Origin: Alistipes montrealensis
Lineage (GTDB): Bacteria > Bacteroidota > Bacteroidia > Bacteroidales > Rikenellaceae
Length of the DNA stretch: 64,000 bases
NCBI RefSeq assembly: GCF_018362775.1
Contig: NZ_JAGYXY010000007.1
Location: forward strand, 62,001-126,000
Direction of reading: 5' to 3'
Part shown: in pieces, positions 33,305 to 44,100 of the stretch
How the letters are laid out: every line of letters begins with the position of its first letter
How positions within the stretch are numbered: the stretch's first letter is position 1
Program-made: the position numbers and the translations under genes
The notes under the pieces: generated by a model
Told to the model about the DNA's origin: nothing
What the model saw: the letters and a program-made list of their open reading frames with translations, nothing else
Databases searched by the model: none

Positions 33305-34933
33305 TTATTTCATCCGGATGTGGAACGCTTTGGGCCGCGTCATTGTCTCCGAGGAGGTGCGGCCGAACGAGTCGGTGACCTCGATACGGACGGTTGTCGA
33401 AGGCCCCGAGGCGCGGTAACGCCACATGTGGGGGTTATAGGCTGTCTGGAACGGCACGGTGCTGCGCGTATAGGTAATCTTGTGCAGCGGGTCTTTGCCG
33501 ATGACGCGCACACCCCGGAGCTGCTGCCCGTTTTCCGTCACGCGGACGGTCCAGTCGGGCTGCCAGCCCCAGATATTCACGAGTATGTCGTTTTCTCCGC
33601 AGGCGTCGTTCATGCCGCCTGCGGTCCCCTCCGGCGTGAAGTCGCCCGAAGAGCGGATACGTTCGTTTTTCAGCACCTCGTTCATGTCGTAGGCCCGGAA
33701 CTGGTAGTCGTCTTCGAGCCCGATGCCCTTGTAATGCCAGCGGATGTCGCGTCCGTCGACTTCGAAAACCTCGTAGCCTCCGGGCGAACCGTCAAGGCAG
33801 GTATTGATCGTGTAGTCGCCGTGGATCTGTCCGGTCCACCACCACGTGCCGCTCGTCGCCGCGATGTTGTGTTCGCGGAGGTTGCCGTTCAGCAGCCGGA
33901 AATTCATGTGTGAGTGGCCCGTGACGAGGTGCACCTCGCTGAAGCCGGCGAGGGCGTCGACGAGGCAGCCGGCGTCGCGCGTGAAGGCGTACTTCCATGA
34001 AACGCCTTCGCTGCCGCGATACCACCAGTGCAACTGGGCGTGCATGACGATTATCAGCGGGGCGCTCTTGTCCGCGACGGTCGCCAGGTCGGCCCTGAGC
34101 CAGGCCAGTTGGCGGTCGTCGATGCGGACCTCGTAGTCGAGTTTCCCGATCGCGCCCTCCCGGCCCCCGGTGTTGACGTAGACGATATTGTCGAGCACGA
34201 CGTAGTGCAGTTGGCCGAGGTTGAACGAATAGTAGGTCGGGCCGATCTCCCGGCGGAAGGCCGCCGAAGCCGCTTCGTCCGACGCGCAGTAAGGGTTGTT
34301 GTCGTGGTTGCCCATGGCGTTGAAGACCGGGCAGGGGAAGGTGTAACGCTCGTAGAGCCTGCGGAACTCGGGGAGCATGAAGTTGCGCTTGTGCCAGTAC
34401 TCGTCCCAGCTCATGTCGCCCATGCAGATCGAGTAGACGGGCGATGCGGTCGCCGCCGCGACGGCTTTCACGTCGTCGATAAAGCCTCCTTCGGCCGTGA
34501 ATTGCGTCACGTCGAGCGATTCACGGTCGGCGAGGTGGTGGTCGGTGGCCGCGATGACGGTGTGGCGGGTGTTATCCACGGGCGTCAGCGTGAAGTCGTG
34601 CCGCTCGCTCTGCCCTGCGGGTTTTGCCGTGTGGGCGAAGAATTGCGGGATGGCGCAGGCGTCGGCAGCGGTCATGTAACCCGAAGGAATGGAGATAAAG
34701 ACATAGCCCAGTTCTTTGTCCGAGTCGAGCGTATACATGCCCTCCGTATCGGTTTGCGTGACCCGCACGCCGTCGGAGACAACCACTCCGGCAAGGGGTT
34801 TTCCGCCCGCTGAGGCGACGCGGCCCGTGAGCGATCCCGCGGCGGGGACTTGCGGCCCTGCGGCATGGGCGTTGCAGGACGACAGGACGAGGACGGCGAG
34901 CGCCGCGGCGTATTTTCTGACGTATGACATCAT
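33305..34933 (-). CDS. Secreted calcineurin-like phosphoesterase with N- and C-terminal beta domains
   Basis: A protein of 542 aa. The signal peptide is MMSYVRKYAAALAVLVLSSC, which may be a lipobox. A metallophosphatase N-terminal Ig-like domain follows (SLTGRVASAGGKPLAGVVVS). The catalytic domain has ATDHHLAD (Asp-x-His), CMGDMSWDEY (Gly-Asp), NAMGNHDNN, VMHAQLHWW and TGHSHMN, the full dinuclear metal set. A C-terminal beta domain completes the protein. The ATG at 34933 overlaps the previous stop (ATGA), so the genes are coupled. It hydrolyses phosphoesters outside the cytoplasm. In a nucleoside/ribose locus a role in removing phosphate from nucleotides or sugar phosphates is plausible but inferred. 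Confidence 0.88.
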   Translation of the reverse strand: MMSYVRKYAAALAVLVLSSCNAHAAGPQVPAAGSLTGRVASAGGKPLAGVVVSDGVRVTQTDTEGMYTLDSDKELGYVFISIPSGYMTAADACAIPQFFAHTAKPAGQSERHDFTLTPVDNTRHTVIAATDHHLADRESLDVTQFTAEGGFIDDVKAVAAATASPVYSICMGDMSWDEYWHKRNFMLPEFRRLYERYTFPCPVFNAMGNHDNNPYCASDEAASAAFRREIGPTYYSFNLGQLHYVVLDNIVYVNTGGREGAIGKLDYEVRIDDRQLAWLRADLATVADKSAPLIIVMHAQLHWWYRGSEGVSWKYAFTRDAGCLVDALAGFSEVHLVTGHSHMNFRLLNGNLREHNIAATSGTWWWTGQIHGDYTINTCLDGSPGGYEVFEVDGRDIRWHYKGIGLEDDYQFRAYDMNEVLKNERIRSSGDFTPEGTAGGMNDACGENDILVNIWGWQPDWTVRVTENGQQLRGVRVIGKDPLHKITYTRSTVPFQTAYNPHMWRYRASGPSTTVRIEVTDSFGRTSSETMTRPKAFHIRMK

Positions 34934-36243
34934 TTTTCGGTTCGCATTGATGGGTTTCTGCCGTTTCCGGGTGTTTTGATCAGGTTGATTTCCTGTACGT
35001 TGACGCATTGTTCCCGAATGCCGTCCCGGTAGGTGATCGCCGCGGGAGCCTTGTCGCCGGTATAGACGGCGTTCATGAACACGCAGTCGGCAATCGGGGA
35101 TTTGATGTCGATCAGCCGGAGGCCGTCGCCGATGACGTTCATCACGTAGATGTCGTGGATCGTGTGCTTTTCGGCCGGTTTCCCGTAGGCGCGGTTGCCG
35201 ACCAGGATGACGTAGGGGCTGCCGGCGTAGGGCGGCGTGACGGTGGGGTCCGCCGCCGTGATGACGCCGTCGATGTAAACGTGGTGGATGCTCGCGCTGT
35301 CGCTGGCGCGCAGTGCGACGCCGGTGTAGTTGGTCTTGACGTTGGTGATGTAGATGTGCTCGATGTCGTCCTCGGGGCCGTTGTGCCGGCACGAAGTCAC
35401 CTGGAACGAATCGATATTGCCGTTGGTGTGGTACTCCGGCCCCATGTCGAGTGCCGAGAGGGCGATACAGTCGTCGCCGTTGACCGACGTGATGTTGTCG
35501 ATGCGGAAATATTTGCACCCTTCGCGCAGGTCGATGCCGTCGTTGTTGAACGTGTACTTCTTCTCGCCGCCGACATAGCGGTACTGCGGCGTGTAGAGGC
35601 GGATGTTCGAAATCTCGGCGTGGTGGACCCGTTCGAAATTGACCGCCCAGGTGTGGGCGTACTCGATGCGCACGTTCTTCAGCTCGAAACCCTTCACGTA
35701 GGCCATCAGGATCATGAAGTTCCGCCAGTCGGACTTCTGCTTCCGGCCGATGCGGCCCGCGTCGGTCCCGTAGCTGCTGCGGTCCCTGTTGTGGTTGGGC
35801 CCGGGGTCGAGGCTCAGGTTGCGCAGTCCGTCGCCCGTGGCGCGTGGGTTAGCGGCGCCTTTGAGCACCGCGTTCCCCACGCCGACGATGGCGATGTTTT
35901 CGTTCCACGCGGGGTCGGTGATGCCGATGCCCACGTTGTCGCTGCGGAACAGGTTGTCGCGGCAGCTGTCCGACAGTTGCAGGGTGCAGTCGTCCAGGAT
36001 GACGGTCATGCCCGATGGCAGCAGGATCGCGCTGTCGATCATCCAGACGTTCGTTCCGTTGGCGTTCCGGCGCGGAATGGTGACCGAGTTGGTCGTCCCT
36101 TTCGCGGCCTCCACCGCCAGCCGGATGCGCCGGGTGTCGCTCCCCTCGAAATCGTTGGGCGTGACTGGTTCCCGGGCGAAGCCCTCAGTGGCCGTCGCCA
36201 GCAACAGCGCGCAGCACAGTTTTCGCAAGATACGGGTTTTCAT
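34930..36243 (-). CDS. GH28-like (polygalacturonase-fold) parallel beta-helix protein
   Basis: A protein of 437 aa with a signal peptide (KLCCALLLATATEGFA). The right-handed beta-helix carries the GH28-type patterns FNNDGIDLREGCKYFRIDN and VNGDDCIALSALD, where paired aspartates act in hydrolysis. Later coils include HIYITNVKTNYTGVALRASD. True GH28 enzymes have GDDxIAxKS and a downstream Gly-His and Arg-x-Lys; these are not obvious here, so substrate and even activity are uncertain. It lies between a lipoprotein gene and a phosphoesterase gene in the rus-like operon, where different accessory hydrolases are known to be recruited. Confidence 0.78.
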   Translation of the reverse strand: MKTRILRKLCCALLLATATEGFAREPVTPNDFEGSDTRRIRLAVEAAKGTTNSVTIPRRNANGTNVWMIDSAILLPSGMTVILDDCTLQLSDSCRDNLFRSDNVGIGITDPAWNENIAIVGVGNAVLKGAANPRATGDGLRNLSLDPGPNHNRDRSSYGTDAGRIGRKQKSDWRNFMILMAYVKGFELKNVRIEYAHTWAVNFERVHHAEISNIRLYTPQYRYVGGEKKYTFNNDGIDLREGCKYFRIDNITSVNGDDCIALSALDMGPEYHTNGNIDSFQVTSCRHNGPEDDIEHIYITNVKTNYTGVALRASDSASIHHVYIDGVITAADPTVTPPYAGSPYVILVGNRAYGKPAEKHTIHDIYVMNVIGDGLRLIDIKSPIADCVFMNAVYTGDKAPAAITYRDGIREQCVNVQEINLIKTPGNGRNPSMRTEK

Positions 36244-36251
36244 CGGTCCTG

Positions 36252-37412
36252 TTATTTCGAAGACGGGTCGAACACGAAGATATTTTGGTAGTGCTTCGTA
36301 TTTTCGGCCGTGATTCCGCGGGCCGTGTAGCCGAGGTAGAGTTTGCCTTTGTAGACCTTGATGCCCTCGGCTTCGAGCGCCCCGAACACCGAGACGCCGA
36401 TTTCCGTCAGTTTGTCCTTGTCCGACACGACGGCCACCTGCGTGCGTTCCTCGACGATGTTTCCGTTGAAATCGAATACCGTGACGTAGGCGTACGAACT
36501 GCCCGAGTAGAACGAACCGGTGAGGTTGTAGTTCGACTGTCCTTCGGTGTAGTAGAGGCGGTCTTTGTGAACGTCGTATCCCTGCCAGTCGTAATAGGTG
36601 GCGCCGCTCGCTCCGTATCCCGTCTTGAGGAAACGCGGCTGGGCGACGGGCTTCAGCGTCGTCAGGTCGCGGCATCGCACCACCACGCTGATCTGGTTGG
36701 TCGAGGCGGGCTTGTCGGTCTGGAAGCCGTCGGTGCAGGTGATCGTGACGTTGGTCATGGGGGCCTTTTTGGCTTCGCTCAGCTTGTAGATGACGAAACA
36801 CCTGTAAGATGAGTTCTTGCTGTCGCCGTAGTTGATTGTCAGCAGGTCGTTGTCGGCGTCGATCGAAGGATGCAGGTCGGTGTAGTCCCCGATGTAGTAG
36901 TACTCGTCGCATTCGCTGGTCTTGACGGTAGCGCCTTTTACGTATTTGACGCGACCCACCAGCTTTTCGTTCCAGTACTGGCCCTTGGCGTTGCAGAGCC
37001 CGTAGGCTCCGGCCCACAGGTAACGGTCGGCGCCGCCCTCTTCGAGGGCGGTGTTGGTTCCGTGTCCGAAATAGGTGAGTTTCATGTACTCCTTGTTGGC
37101 GGTCATCTCGGTCGAGCCTTTGTTGGGCTGTGCGCGGACCCAGGTCAGCTGCGCCTGGTTGGTGTTGGAAAGCTGCGTATACCAGACCGAGCCGTCCGAA
37201 TCGAGGTTGAAACCCTGCATCGCCGTGTTGTCCGGCAGGTAGGTGTTCCGGCTGAAGATGTTTGCGGCCGAGAACTGGCCGATCCCCGTGGTCGACGATT
37301 TGTCGGGACCTTCGGGTTTGCCGGGACCGGGGGTGTCGTCGCCGTCCCCGCCGCAGGAGGTGCAAAGGAGTAGGCCCAGGATCGGGACAAGGGTGAATTT
37401 CAACAGTTTCAT
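36252..37412 (-). CDS. Beta-propeller-like surface lipoprotein, function unknown
   Basis: A protein of 386 aa started at ATG 37412 (LVPILGLLLCTSC lipobox). After a Gly/Pro/Asp-rich linker the chain contains spaced segments with Trp and Tyr: MQGFNLDSDGSVWYTQLSN, FGHGTNTALEEGGADRYLWA, YYIGDYTDLHPSIDADNDLL and YDWQGYDVHKDRLYYTEGQS. They look like propeller blades similar to proteins filed under teichoic-acid biosynthesis protein C or helveticin J; I am not sure of that family. It is the fourth gene of the operon after SusC and follows a strong intercistronic hairpin. A surface glycan- or nucleoside-binding role is a guess from position. Confidence 0.6.
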   Translation of the reverse strand: MKLLKFTLVPILGLLLCTSCGGDGDDTPGPGKPEGPDKSSTTGIGQFSAANIFSRNTYLPDNTAMQGFNLDSDGSVWYTQLSNTNQAQLTWVRAQPNKGSTEMTANKEYMKLTYFGHGTNTALEEGGADRYLWAGAYGLCNAKGQYWNEKLVGRVKYVKGATVKTSECDEYYYIGDYTDLHPSIDADNDLLTINYGDSKNSSYRCFVIYKLSEAKKAPMTNVTITCTDGFQTDKPASTNQISVVVRCRDLTTLKPVAQPRFLKTGYGASGATYYDWQGYDVHKDRLYYTEGQSNYNLTGSFYSGSSYAYVTVFDFNGNIVEERTQVAVVSDKDKLTEIGVSVFGALEAEGIKVYKGKLYLGYTARGITAENTKHYQNIFVFDPSSK

Positions 37413-37437
37413 AGCATGTCGTTTTAGTTGTGGTAAA

Positions 37438-37470
37438 TTCGGTATTGCCGCCCCGGGCGGCAATACCGAA
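37438..37470 (-). promoter_or_regulatory. Strong intercistronic hairpin inside the rus-like operon
   Basis: A perfect 15-bp inverted repeat (TTCGGTATTGCCGCC) with a 3-base loop, between the lipoprotein genes at 37497-39284 and 36252-37412. No U-run follows, so it is more likely an mRNA-stabilising or processing hairpin, or a partial terminator, than a full stop. Confidence 0.7.
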
Positions 37471-37496
37471 TAAAACCTGTTGTTTCTAATTTATGA

Positions 37497-39284
37497 TTAT
37501 CGGTCTTTCGTTACCTGGATATCGTCGATCCACAGGCGGTAGTGCTTGGTTCCGTAAGGATGCGCCGCGATTACGATGCGGGTCTCCTTGGTGGCTCCGG
37601 TGATTTTGACCACATGCTCCGTGGGGTTTACGTAGTCGGTCGTGGGAATTTTGTTGCTGTCCACATGCGTCGAGCACTGCACGGTTACCTGCTTTTCCGT
37701 ATTGGCCGTGGCGGCCCCTGTCGGTTCGGCTTTGGTCGGGCCTCCGTCGGTGATGGTTCCGGGACCTTCGACCTGGATGTAGTGCTGTTCGTGGTCCTGT
37801 CCCCACGAGTGGTACGGCTCGAAGTAGGGCGCCGTGTGGCACGTTACGGTGATGTCGGCCGTCCCTTCGCCGATTCCGGTCAGCTTGGGCGTCTTGAGGT
37901 AACCCGAGACGGATGCGGTCGAGAGCAGTGCGGCTCCGGTCTGGGTGCGTACCCAGAAGCCCTGCCAGCCGGGATAGTCGGCGTCGGCGTAGTTCGTGCC
38001 GTACTTGTCGCCTTCCCACCATGCTTCCCACAGTTTGGCCGCTTTCACCGGACCGCGGTTGTCGGTCGCGCTCCCGACGTAGTTGAAGAACGAGTCGGTA
38101 GAGTTGACGGGGTTTACGATTTTTCCGGTGGCCGCCGGGCAGTTCGGATCGTCGGGGTCGATGTTTGCACCGATCTGGGCGTTGGTGACTTCGACGCCGA
38201 ATGCCTGGTAGATCGGACAGCCTCTGAACCAGAAATCGTCGAAATCCTTGTAGAGGATGACGTTCGGCGCCAGTTCTTCCGCCGGAGTGGTGAACGACAG
38301 CCACGTTTTGTCCGAATCCTCCTTCTTGGGGCCGAGCTCGTGGGCGACGATCCAGAACCAGTAGGTTGTGCCGGGTTTCAGGTTGCCGAAGGCGAAACGG
38401 TTGTGTGCGAAGAACATGCTGCTGGCGGTGAGCCAATCGGCCGTTTTCGACGTGTAGTTGCGCAGGTTGTCGCCCTCCTCTTCCAGTGCGAGGCCGAAGC
38501 TGAACGAACGCGGGTTGCCGTTGTTGAAGTTCGTGCCGGTTCCTTTCTCGTAGTCGCCCCAGTCGAGGACGGCCAGGCGGGGCAGCAGCTTGAACATCGT
38601 GACGGTCACTTCGCCGGCCAGTTTGGCGCGGCTCTCGGCGGTCAGGTTATAGTCGGCTCCCGTGGTTGTGATCTCGACATGCAGTTTGACCGTGATCGGG
38701 CCTTTCTGGGTAGGTGTTCCGCTGAGGTTGAGGGGGATTGCGCCGTCGCCTACCTCCATTTCGTAATCCGTGAGCGACTCGATGGCGATGCCTTCGGCGC
38801 CAGCGCCTTCGAGCGACGCCGTGACGTTGGCTTTGTAGCCCGGCTTCGACTTCTGGTAGGGGATCGTCACCCGCTTGTCCGTGAGCTCTTCGTAGAGGTC
38901 GAAGCTGGAGGCGATCGAGGGATTGCCGATGGCGAAGAAACCGTCTTCCTGTGTGATCCGGATGACGAGCTCTTTCAGGCCGTCGGTCAGCGTGACGCTG
39001 CCGCTGCGCTCCGCGCCGTCGTTCTGCAGGACGGTGATTTCCACCGGCTGCTCGCTTTTTCCGTCGCCCTGGCCCTCTTCGGGCGAGCAGCTGATCCACG
39101 GATCGTTGGGCACGACGCGCCAACGGCCATTCGACAGGACGAGCAGTTCCTCCGTCGAATTGAGGTACGGGAACGAGAGCGCATCGTGGCTCCGCTGCAG
39201 GAACACGGTCTCGTCGTCTTTGCAGGAAGTGCCGAGGACGACGAGCGCCAGGCACAAAAACGAAATTATGGGATGTAGTTTCAT
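37497..39284 (-). CDS. BACON-type surface lipoprotein in SusE position
   Basis: A protein of 595 aa with a lipobox (LALVVLGTSC). An N-terminal BACON-like segment (LLVLSNGRWRVVPNDPWISC, LKELVIRITQEDGFF) is followed by beta-sandwich repeats. A C-terminal jelly-roll module ends TKHYRLWIDDIQVTKDR; WIDDI-type endings are frequent in Bacteroidetes carbohydrate-binding-like domains. It directly follows SusD in the operon, the place of SusE/SusF surface glycan-binding proteins. Binding to the imported ligand or to a precursor is inferred. Confidence 0.7.
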   Translation of the reverse strand: MKLHPIISFLCLALVVLGTSCKDDETVFLQRSHDALSFPYLNSTEELLVLSNGRWRVVPNDPWISCSPEEGQGDGKSEQPVEITVLQNDGAERSGSVTLTDGLKELVIRITQEDGFFAIGNPSIASSFDLYEELTDKRVTIPYQKSKPGYKANVTASLEGAGAEGIAIESLTDYEMEVGDGAIPLNLSGTPTQKGPITVKLHVEITTTGADYNLTAESRAKLAGEVTVTMFKLLPRLAVLDWGDYEKGTGTNFNNGNPRSFSFGLALEEEGDNLRNYTSKTADWLTASSMFFAHNRFAFGNLKPGTTYWFWIVAHELGPKKEDSDKTWLSFTTPAEELAPNVILYKDFDDFWFRGCPIYQAFGVEVTNAQIGANIDPDDPNCPAATGKIVNPVNSTDSFFNYVGSATDNRGPVKAAKLWEAWWEGDKYGTNYADADYPGWQGFWVRTQTGAALLSTASVSGYLKTPKLTGIGEGTADITVTCHTAPYFEPYHSWGQDHEQHYIQVEGPGTITDGGPTKAEPTGAATANTEKQVTVQCSTHVDSNKIPTTDYVNPTEHVVKITGATKETRIVIAAHPYGTKHYRLWIDDIQVTKDR

Positions 39285-39319
39285 AGAATCGGATTTTTAG
39301 GTCGTTTCGGATAAGCGGA

Positions 39320-41122
39320 TTAATCGTCCCAGCCGGGATTCTGCGGCCGCAGGTTGGGATTGATGTCGATCGCGTTTTTCGGGACGGGGTAGAGGTATTT
39401 GTAATCCGCCCACTCCCGGTCGAGGATATATACCAGGCAGTTGTCCTCGTTCACGCCGTACGTCGTGACGTTGTCGCCCGGCTCGGCGGTTACCTCCACA
39501 TACGAAACCCCGGCCTGTGCGCTGCCCGATCTGGGGTGGCTTTTCGAGTAGAAGCAGATGTCGTTTTTCCCGTCGCCGTTCATGTCGAACGGTTTGCCCA
39601 GTTCGGGGATGTAGATGCCCGCGAATTCGACCGTCAGTTTGTGGCCCATCCGCCAGCGCATCAGATCGTCGCGCCGGGTGTTCTCCATATAGAGTTCGAT
39701 GCTCCGCTCGCGGCGGCATTCGAGAATCCATTTGTCGGTCACCCGGTCGTAGTAGTCTGCCAGGTAGGGGTCGGCTGTTGCGGGCATCGCGCCGTTCACG
39801 CCCGAACGCTCCCGGAGCAGACGGATCGTCTTGTCCCACACCGTCTGGTTCATCTCGCCCAGTTCGGCCTTGGCTTCGGCTTCGTTCAGCAGGATTTCGG
39901 CGTAGCGGAACACCGAAAGCGAGTTCGGGCTGGAGGTGTTGCTCTCGTTGGCATCGTCGTCGGTGTTCCATTTGATGATGCGGTAGTAAGTCAGCTGCGT
40001 GGTCAGGCCCGGGAAGACCTTCGCGAATTCGTTGGTCTCCTTGCCCGCGACCTTCTTCGTGTAGTAGGGCGTGATGAAGGTCTGGCGCAGACGGTAATCG
40101 CGGCCCGCGAACTCGTCCTTGAACTGCGTCTTGTTGTAGCCGGCCTTGTCCGTGAAGCGGGTTCCGTCGAGGTTGAGGTACATGTTGACGAATGCCTTCG
40201 GGCCGGAGTTGCGGCTTCCGTAGCTTCCCGAAGCGTAGTACCACGAAGCGTCGTGGAACCGGTTGAGCATCGTGTTGAATTCGTTGGAGAGGATCACTTC
40301 GGTGTACTGCGGTTCCTCGCTCTTGAAGACCTTGCTGTAATTCGTCGTTTCCTCGCCGGCTGTGGCGACGAGCGTGTAGGGGCTGTCGGTCATCAGTTCC
40401 TCCGATGCGGCGACGCATTCCTTGAGCCACTTCTCGCTGTCTTCGAGTCCGTGGTATTTCCGGTAGGTTCCCTCGTAGAGGCAGATGCGCGACTTCAGGG
40501 CCAGGGCCACGTAGCGGTTGATCACGTTGGTGTTGACGTATTTGCTGGCGGTGGAGCAGTTGGCTGCTGCGAAGTTGAGGTCTTCGAGGACCTTCTGCAT
40601 GACCATTTCGCGTGGATCGCGGCCTTTGTAGAGCTGCTCGTCGTCGTCGGGGTCGATCGGCTCGTCGTAATACGGAACGTCGCCGAACATCTTGACCTTG
40701 TCCCAGTAGAACCAGGCGCGCCAGAAACGGCCGACGCCTTCGTAATGCTTCATCGTCGCATCGTCCACATAGGGCGCCGCGTCCTTCATGTGTTTGAGGA
40801 AATAGTTGACGTTGTACAGCGGACGCCAGTTTCCGCGGGCCCAGTTGTTGGCCTGCTGGGCGCTGTAACCGCCCGTCTTGAGGAATCCTTCGGTCTGGGT
40901 CGTCACGCAGATGTCGCTGTACTGGTCGCCGCGCGTAAGCGTTGCGGCCGAGGGCAGGTGGCTTTCGAGGAACCCGATCGCATAGGTCTCCAGCGCCGTT
41001 TCCGAATTGAAAAAGGTGTCGGTGGTCGTCGAATAAACGGGATCTTCGTCGAAAAAGCTCTGGCAGGAGACCGCGAAGGACAATCCGGCTATTATCGCTA
41101 TTTTATTCAGTATGGGTTTCAT
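39320..41122 (-). CDS. SusD-like lipoprotein of the rus-like locus
   Basis: A protein of 600 aa with a lipobox (IAGLSFAVSC). SusD elements include FFNSETALETYAIGFLESHL, GNWRPLYNVNYFLKHMKDAA, RFWRAWFYWDKVKMFGDVPY, VALALKSRICLYEGTYRKY and FRYAEILLNEAEAKAEL. The C-terminus is NLRPQNPGWDD. It is 11 bp after the SusC-like gene. In Bacteroides rus loci the SusC/SusD pair handles ribose-containing ligands such as nucleosides, and the flanking genes here point the same way. Confidence 0.95.
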   Translation of the reverse strand: MKPILNKIAIIAGLSFAVSCQSFFDEDPVYSTTTDTFFNSETALETYAIGFLESHLPSAATLTRGDQYSDICVTTQTEGFLKTGGYSAQQANNWARGNWRPLYNVNYFLKHMKDAAPYVDDATMKHYEGVGRFWRAWFYWDKVKMFGDVPYYDEPIDPDDDEQLYKGRDPREMVMQKVLEDLNFAAANCSTASKYVNTNVINRYVALALKSRICLYEGTYRKYHGLEDSEKWLKECVAASEELMTDSPYTLVATAGEETTNYSKVFKSEEPQYTEVILSNEFNTMLNRFHDASWYYASGSYGSRNSGPKAFVNMYLNLDGTRFTDKAGYNKTQFKDEFAGRDYRLRQTFITPYYTKKVAGKETNEFAKVFPGLTTQLTYYRIIKWNTDDDANESNTSSPNSLSVFRYAEILLNEAEAKAELGEMNQTVWDKTIRLLRERSGVNGAMPATADPYLADYYDRVTDKWILECRRERSIELYMENTRRDDLMRWRMGHKLTVEFAGIYIPELGKPFDMNGDGKNDICFYSKSHPRSGSAQAGVSYVEVTAEPGDNVTTYGVNEDNCLVYILDREWADYKYLYPVPKNAIDINPNLRPQNPGWDD

Positions 41123-41133
41123 GGGATTGCTTG

Positions 41134-44100
41134 TTAGAATGTGATGTTCAGTCCGATGGTTACGCTTTTGGTCATCGGGTATCCGTAGCCCTGGCCGTCG
41201 GTTCCCGTCTTCGACGCGAAGTCGGCGTCGCCCGCCGTGATCATTTCGGGGTCGTAGTTCTTGGCATACTTTTTCAGCGGCGACCAGAAGAACAGGTTCT
41301 CGCCCGAGACGTAGATTTTCACCTTCTCCATGTGGGCTTTGCGGGTGATCTGCTGCGGCAGCGTGTAGTCCAGCGTGATGTTTTTCAGGCGGCAGTAACG
41401 CGCATTCTGCAGGTAGCGGTCGTTGGCCGCGCGCAGCGTGCCGCGTCCGCTGACGGCCAGCGAACCGCGCAGGCGCGGCCAGTAGGCGTTGGGATTATCC
41501 TCCGACCAGCGGTCGGTGTTCTGCCACGGCAGGCTGTATCCGTAGGGGCGGTCGTACTGTCCCCAGAAGAGGCCCGATTCGCCGGCGGGATACCAGTCGC
41601 GCTTCATCAGTCCCTGGAAGAAGACCGAGAAACCGATGCCGTTCCAGTTTGCGCTGAAATTGATGCCGTAGTGGTAACGCGGCGAGGAGTTGCCGATTTT
41701 TCGCAGGTCGCCGTGGTCGTCGAGGCGGTTGCTGCCGTTGTCGACGACTCCGCTGTCGTCCAGGTCGGCGAATTTCAGGTCGCCGGCGTTCCACGACTTG
41801 TTGTCGCCGCTCCAGAAGGTCTTCTCCTGTGCTTTCAGGCCCCATTCCTGCGCCTCCTCGTCGGTGGCGAAGAGTCCTACGACGTGGTAACCCCAGATTT
41901 CGCCCAGTTCCATGCCTTCGTAGTAGGCGTTGGAGTAGATCGTGGGCAGGGTGTTGGATTTGCTGGTGTATTTGGTGATCTTCGATTTGCTGTCCCAGAG
42001 CGAGAAGCGCACGCTGTAATTGAAGGGTTTGTTACCGGCGCGGAAGCTGTCCGTCCAGCCCAGCGAGACTTCGAATCCCTTGGTTTCCATGTCGGCGTTG
42101 TTGCCGTAGGGGGCCGAATAACCCGTCACGGCCGGCAGCTCGGCCCCGGTGACGAACATGTCGGTCGTGGACTTCTTGTAGATGTCGCCCACGAAACTCA
42201 GGCGGTTGTTCAGCAGGTTGATGTCGAGTCCGAGGTTGATCGTCGAAGCGGTCTCCCACGTGAGGTTCGCCGGCAGTACGGACGAAGGGGCCGAAGTATA
42301 GGTGCGCTGGCTGCCGTCGACGATTACGCCGGCCTTGGTGAAGTTCAGCAGTTCCATGTACTTGTAGGGCGAAACGTTGCCGTTGCCCGCCTTGCCGATC
42401 GAGAAGCGCCATTTGATGTTGTTGATCCAGGAGATGTCCTTCATGAACTTCTCTTCCGACATGCGCCAGCCCACGGAAGCCGACGGGAAGAAGCCCCATC
42501 GTTCGTTGCTCGGGAACTTCGAACTGCCGTTGTAGCGGCCGCTCAGTTCCGCGAGGTATTTGCCTTTGTAGGCATAGCTGGCGCGGTAGAAGATGCCGAC
42601 GAAACCCCAGTCGTAACTGTTGGCGTCCTCCAGGACGTAGTCGATGCCGTTCATCAGCGAATAGTTGGGCTTGCCGCCCACGATGAATCCGTCGCGGCCC
42701 ATGCGGGTGTTGCGCGCCCGTTTGTGTTCGATGTTCCAGCCGGCCATCACGTTGAGCGAATGGTCTTCGGGCAGCCGCGGGGTGAACGACAGGTTGGCGT
42801 TGGCGCTGTGGTATTCGGTCTGCGTCTCGGTGGTGCGCATCGAACTGCTCGCCGGATAGGAGATCTGGATCTCCGGGCCGTTGGAATAGGTAACCTGCGA
42901 GATCACGTCGTTCTGGCGCGAATGGTTGAACAGGTAGGAGTAGTCGGCCTTCGCCACCAGCACATCCTTGATGAGGTCGATGGTCACGACGGTCGTGTTC
43001 TTCATGTCGAACTTGAGGTTGTCGCGGTAGGAGTTGCCCTCGGCCATGTTGGCGTAACCCGTGTAGACGGCCGCTGCGGTCCAGGTTCCGTCGGGGTTGG
43101 TGACCTTGGTGAGCGGGAAGCCCTGATGCTCCAGGTTGCGGCGTACCAGCAGGCTCTGCGAATAGGTCGTGGGCTGGTGGTAGTTGCGGCGGACGAAGTC
43201 GGTGTTGTTCTCCACGGTCAGCCATTTGGTGATGTTGACCGTTCCTTTGGCGCGGGCGTTCAACTGGCGGAACTTCTCGTCGCCGACGCGGTAGATGCCG
43301 TCCTGTTCGAAATAGCGGGCCGATGCGATGAAGCTGGTGGTTTTGCCGCCGCCGGAAATCCGGATGTTGTGCTGGTGGGCCGTGGTCGATTTCTTGTAGA
43401 ACATGTCGTACCAGTCGGTGTTGCGTCCGTAGTACTGGTATTTGCCGCTGGCGTCGAGTCCCCAGTCCAGGTAGCTCTGGTCGGGATCGTTCATGCGTTT
43501 CTTGTACTCGTCCTCCCAGCTCTGCGTCCACGGAAAGAAGTTGTTGATGCCCGTCGGCAGGTGGTGCGAATAACCGACGTAGGCGGTCATGTAGTTGTCG
43601 TACCAGGTCTGGCTGTCCGTCTCGTATTTCGGGCGGACGGTTTCGCTGATGATCGACACGCTGCCGCTGTAATCGACCGAAATTTTGTCCTGGCGGGCTT
43701 TTTTCGTCGTCACGAGTACGACGCCGAATGCTCCCCGGGCGCCGTATACGGCTGTCGAGGAGGCGTCCTTGAGCACCGAAATGCTCTCCACGTCCTCGGG
43801 ATTCATAGCCGTCAGGTCGCCCTCCACGCCGTCGATCAGGCAGAGAGCCGCGCCGCCTGCGCCGATCGACTGGGTGTTCGCGCGGATGTTGATCGTCGCC
43901 GAACGGCTCGGCTTTCCGTCGGCCATCGTGATGTTCACGCCCGGAATCTGGCCCTGGATCGACCGGAGCAGGTAGGCGTTGGGGCGGTTTTCGAGCACCT
44001 CCCCGGAGATGTTCTCGACGGCTCCGACGATGTTGCGCCGCCGCTGGGTTCCGTATCCCACGACGACCACCTCGTCCATCAGGTTCTGGTCCTCGGTCAT

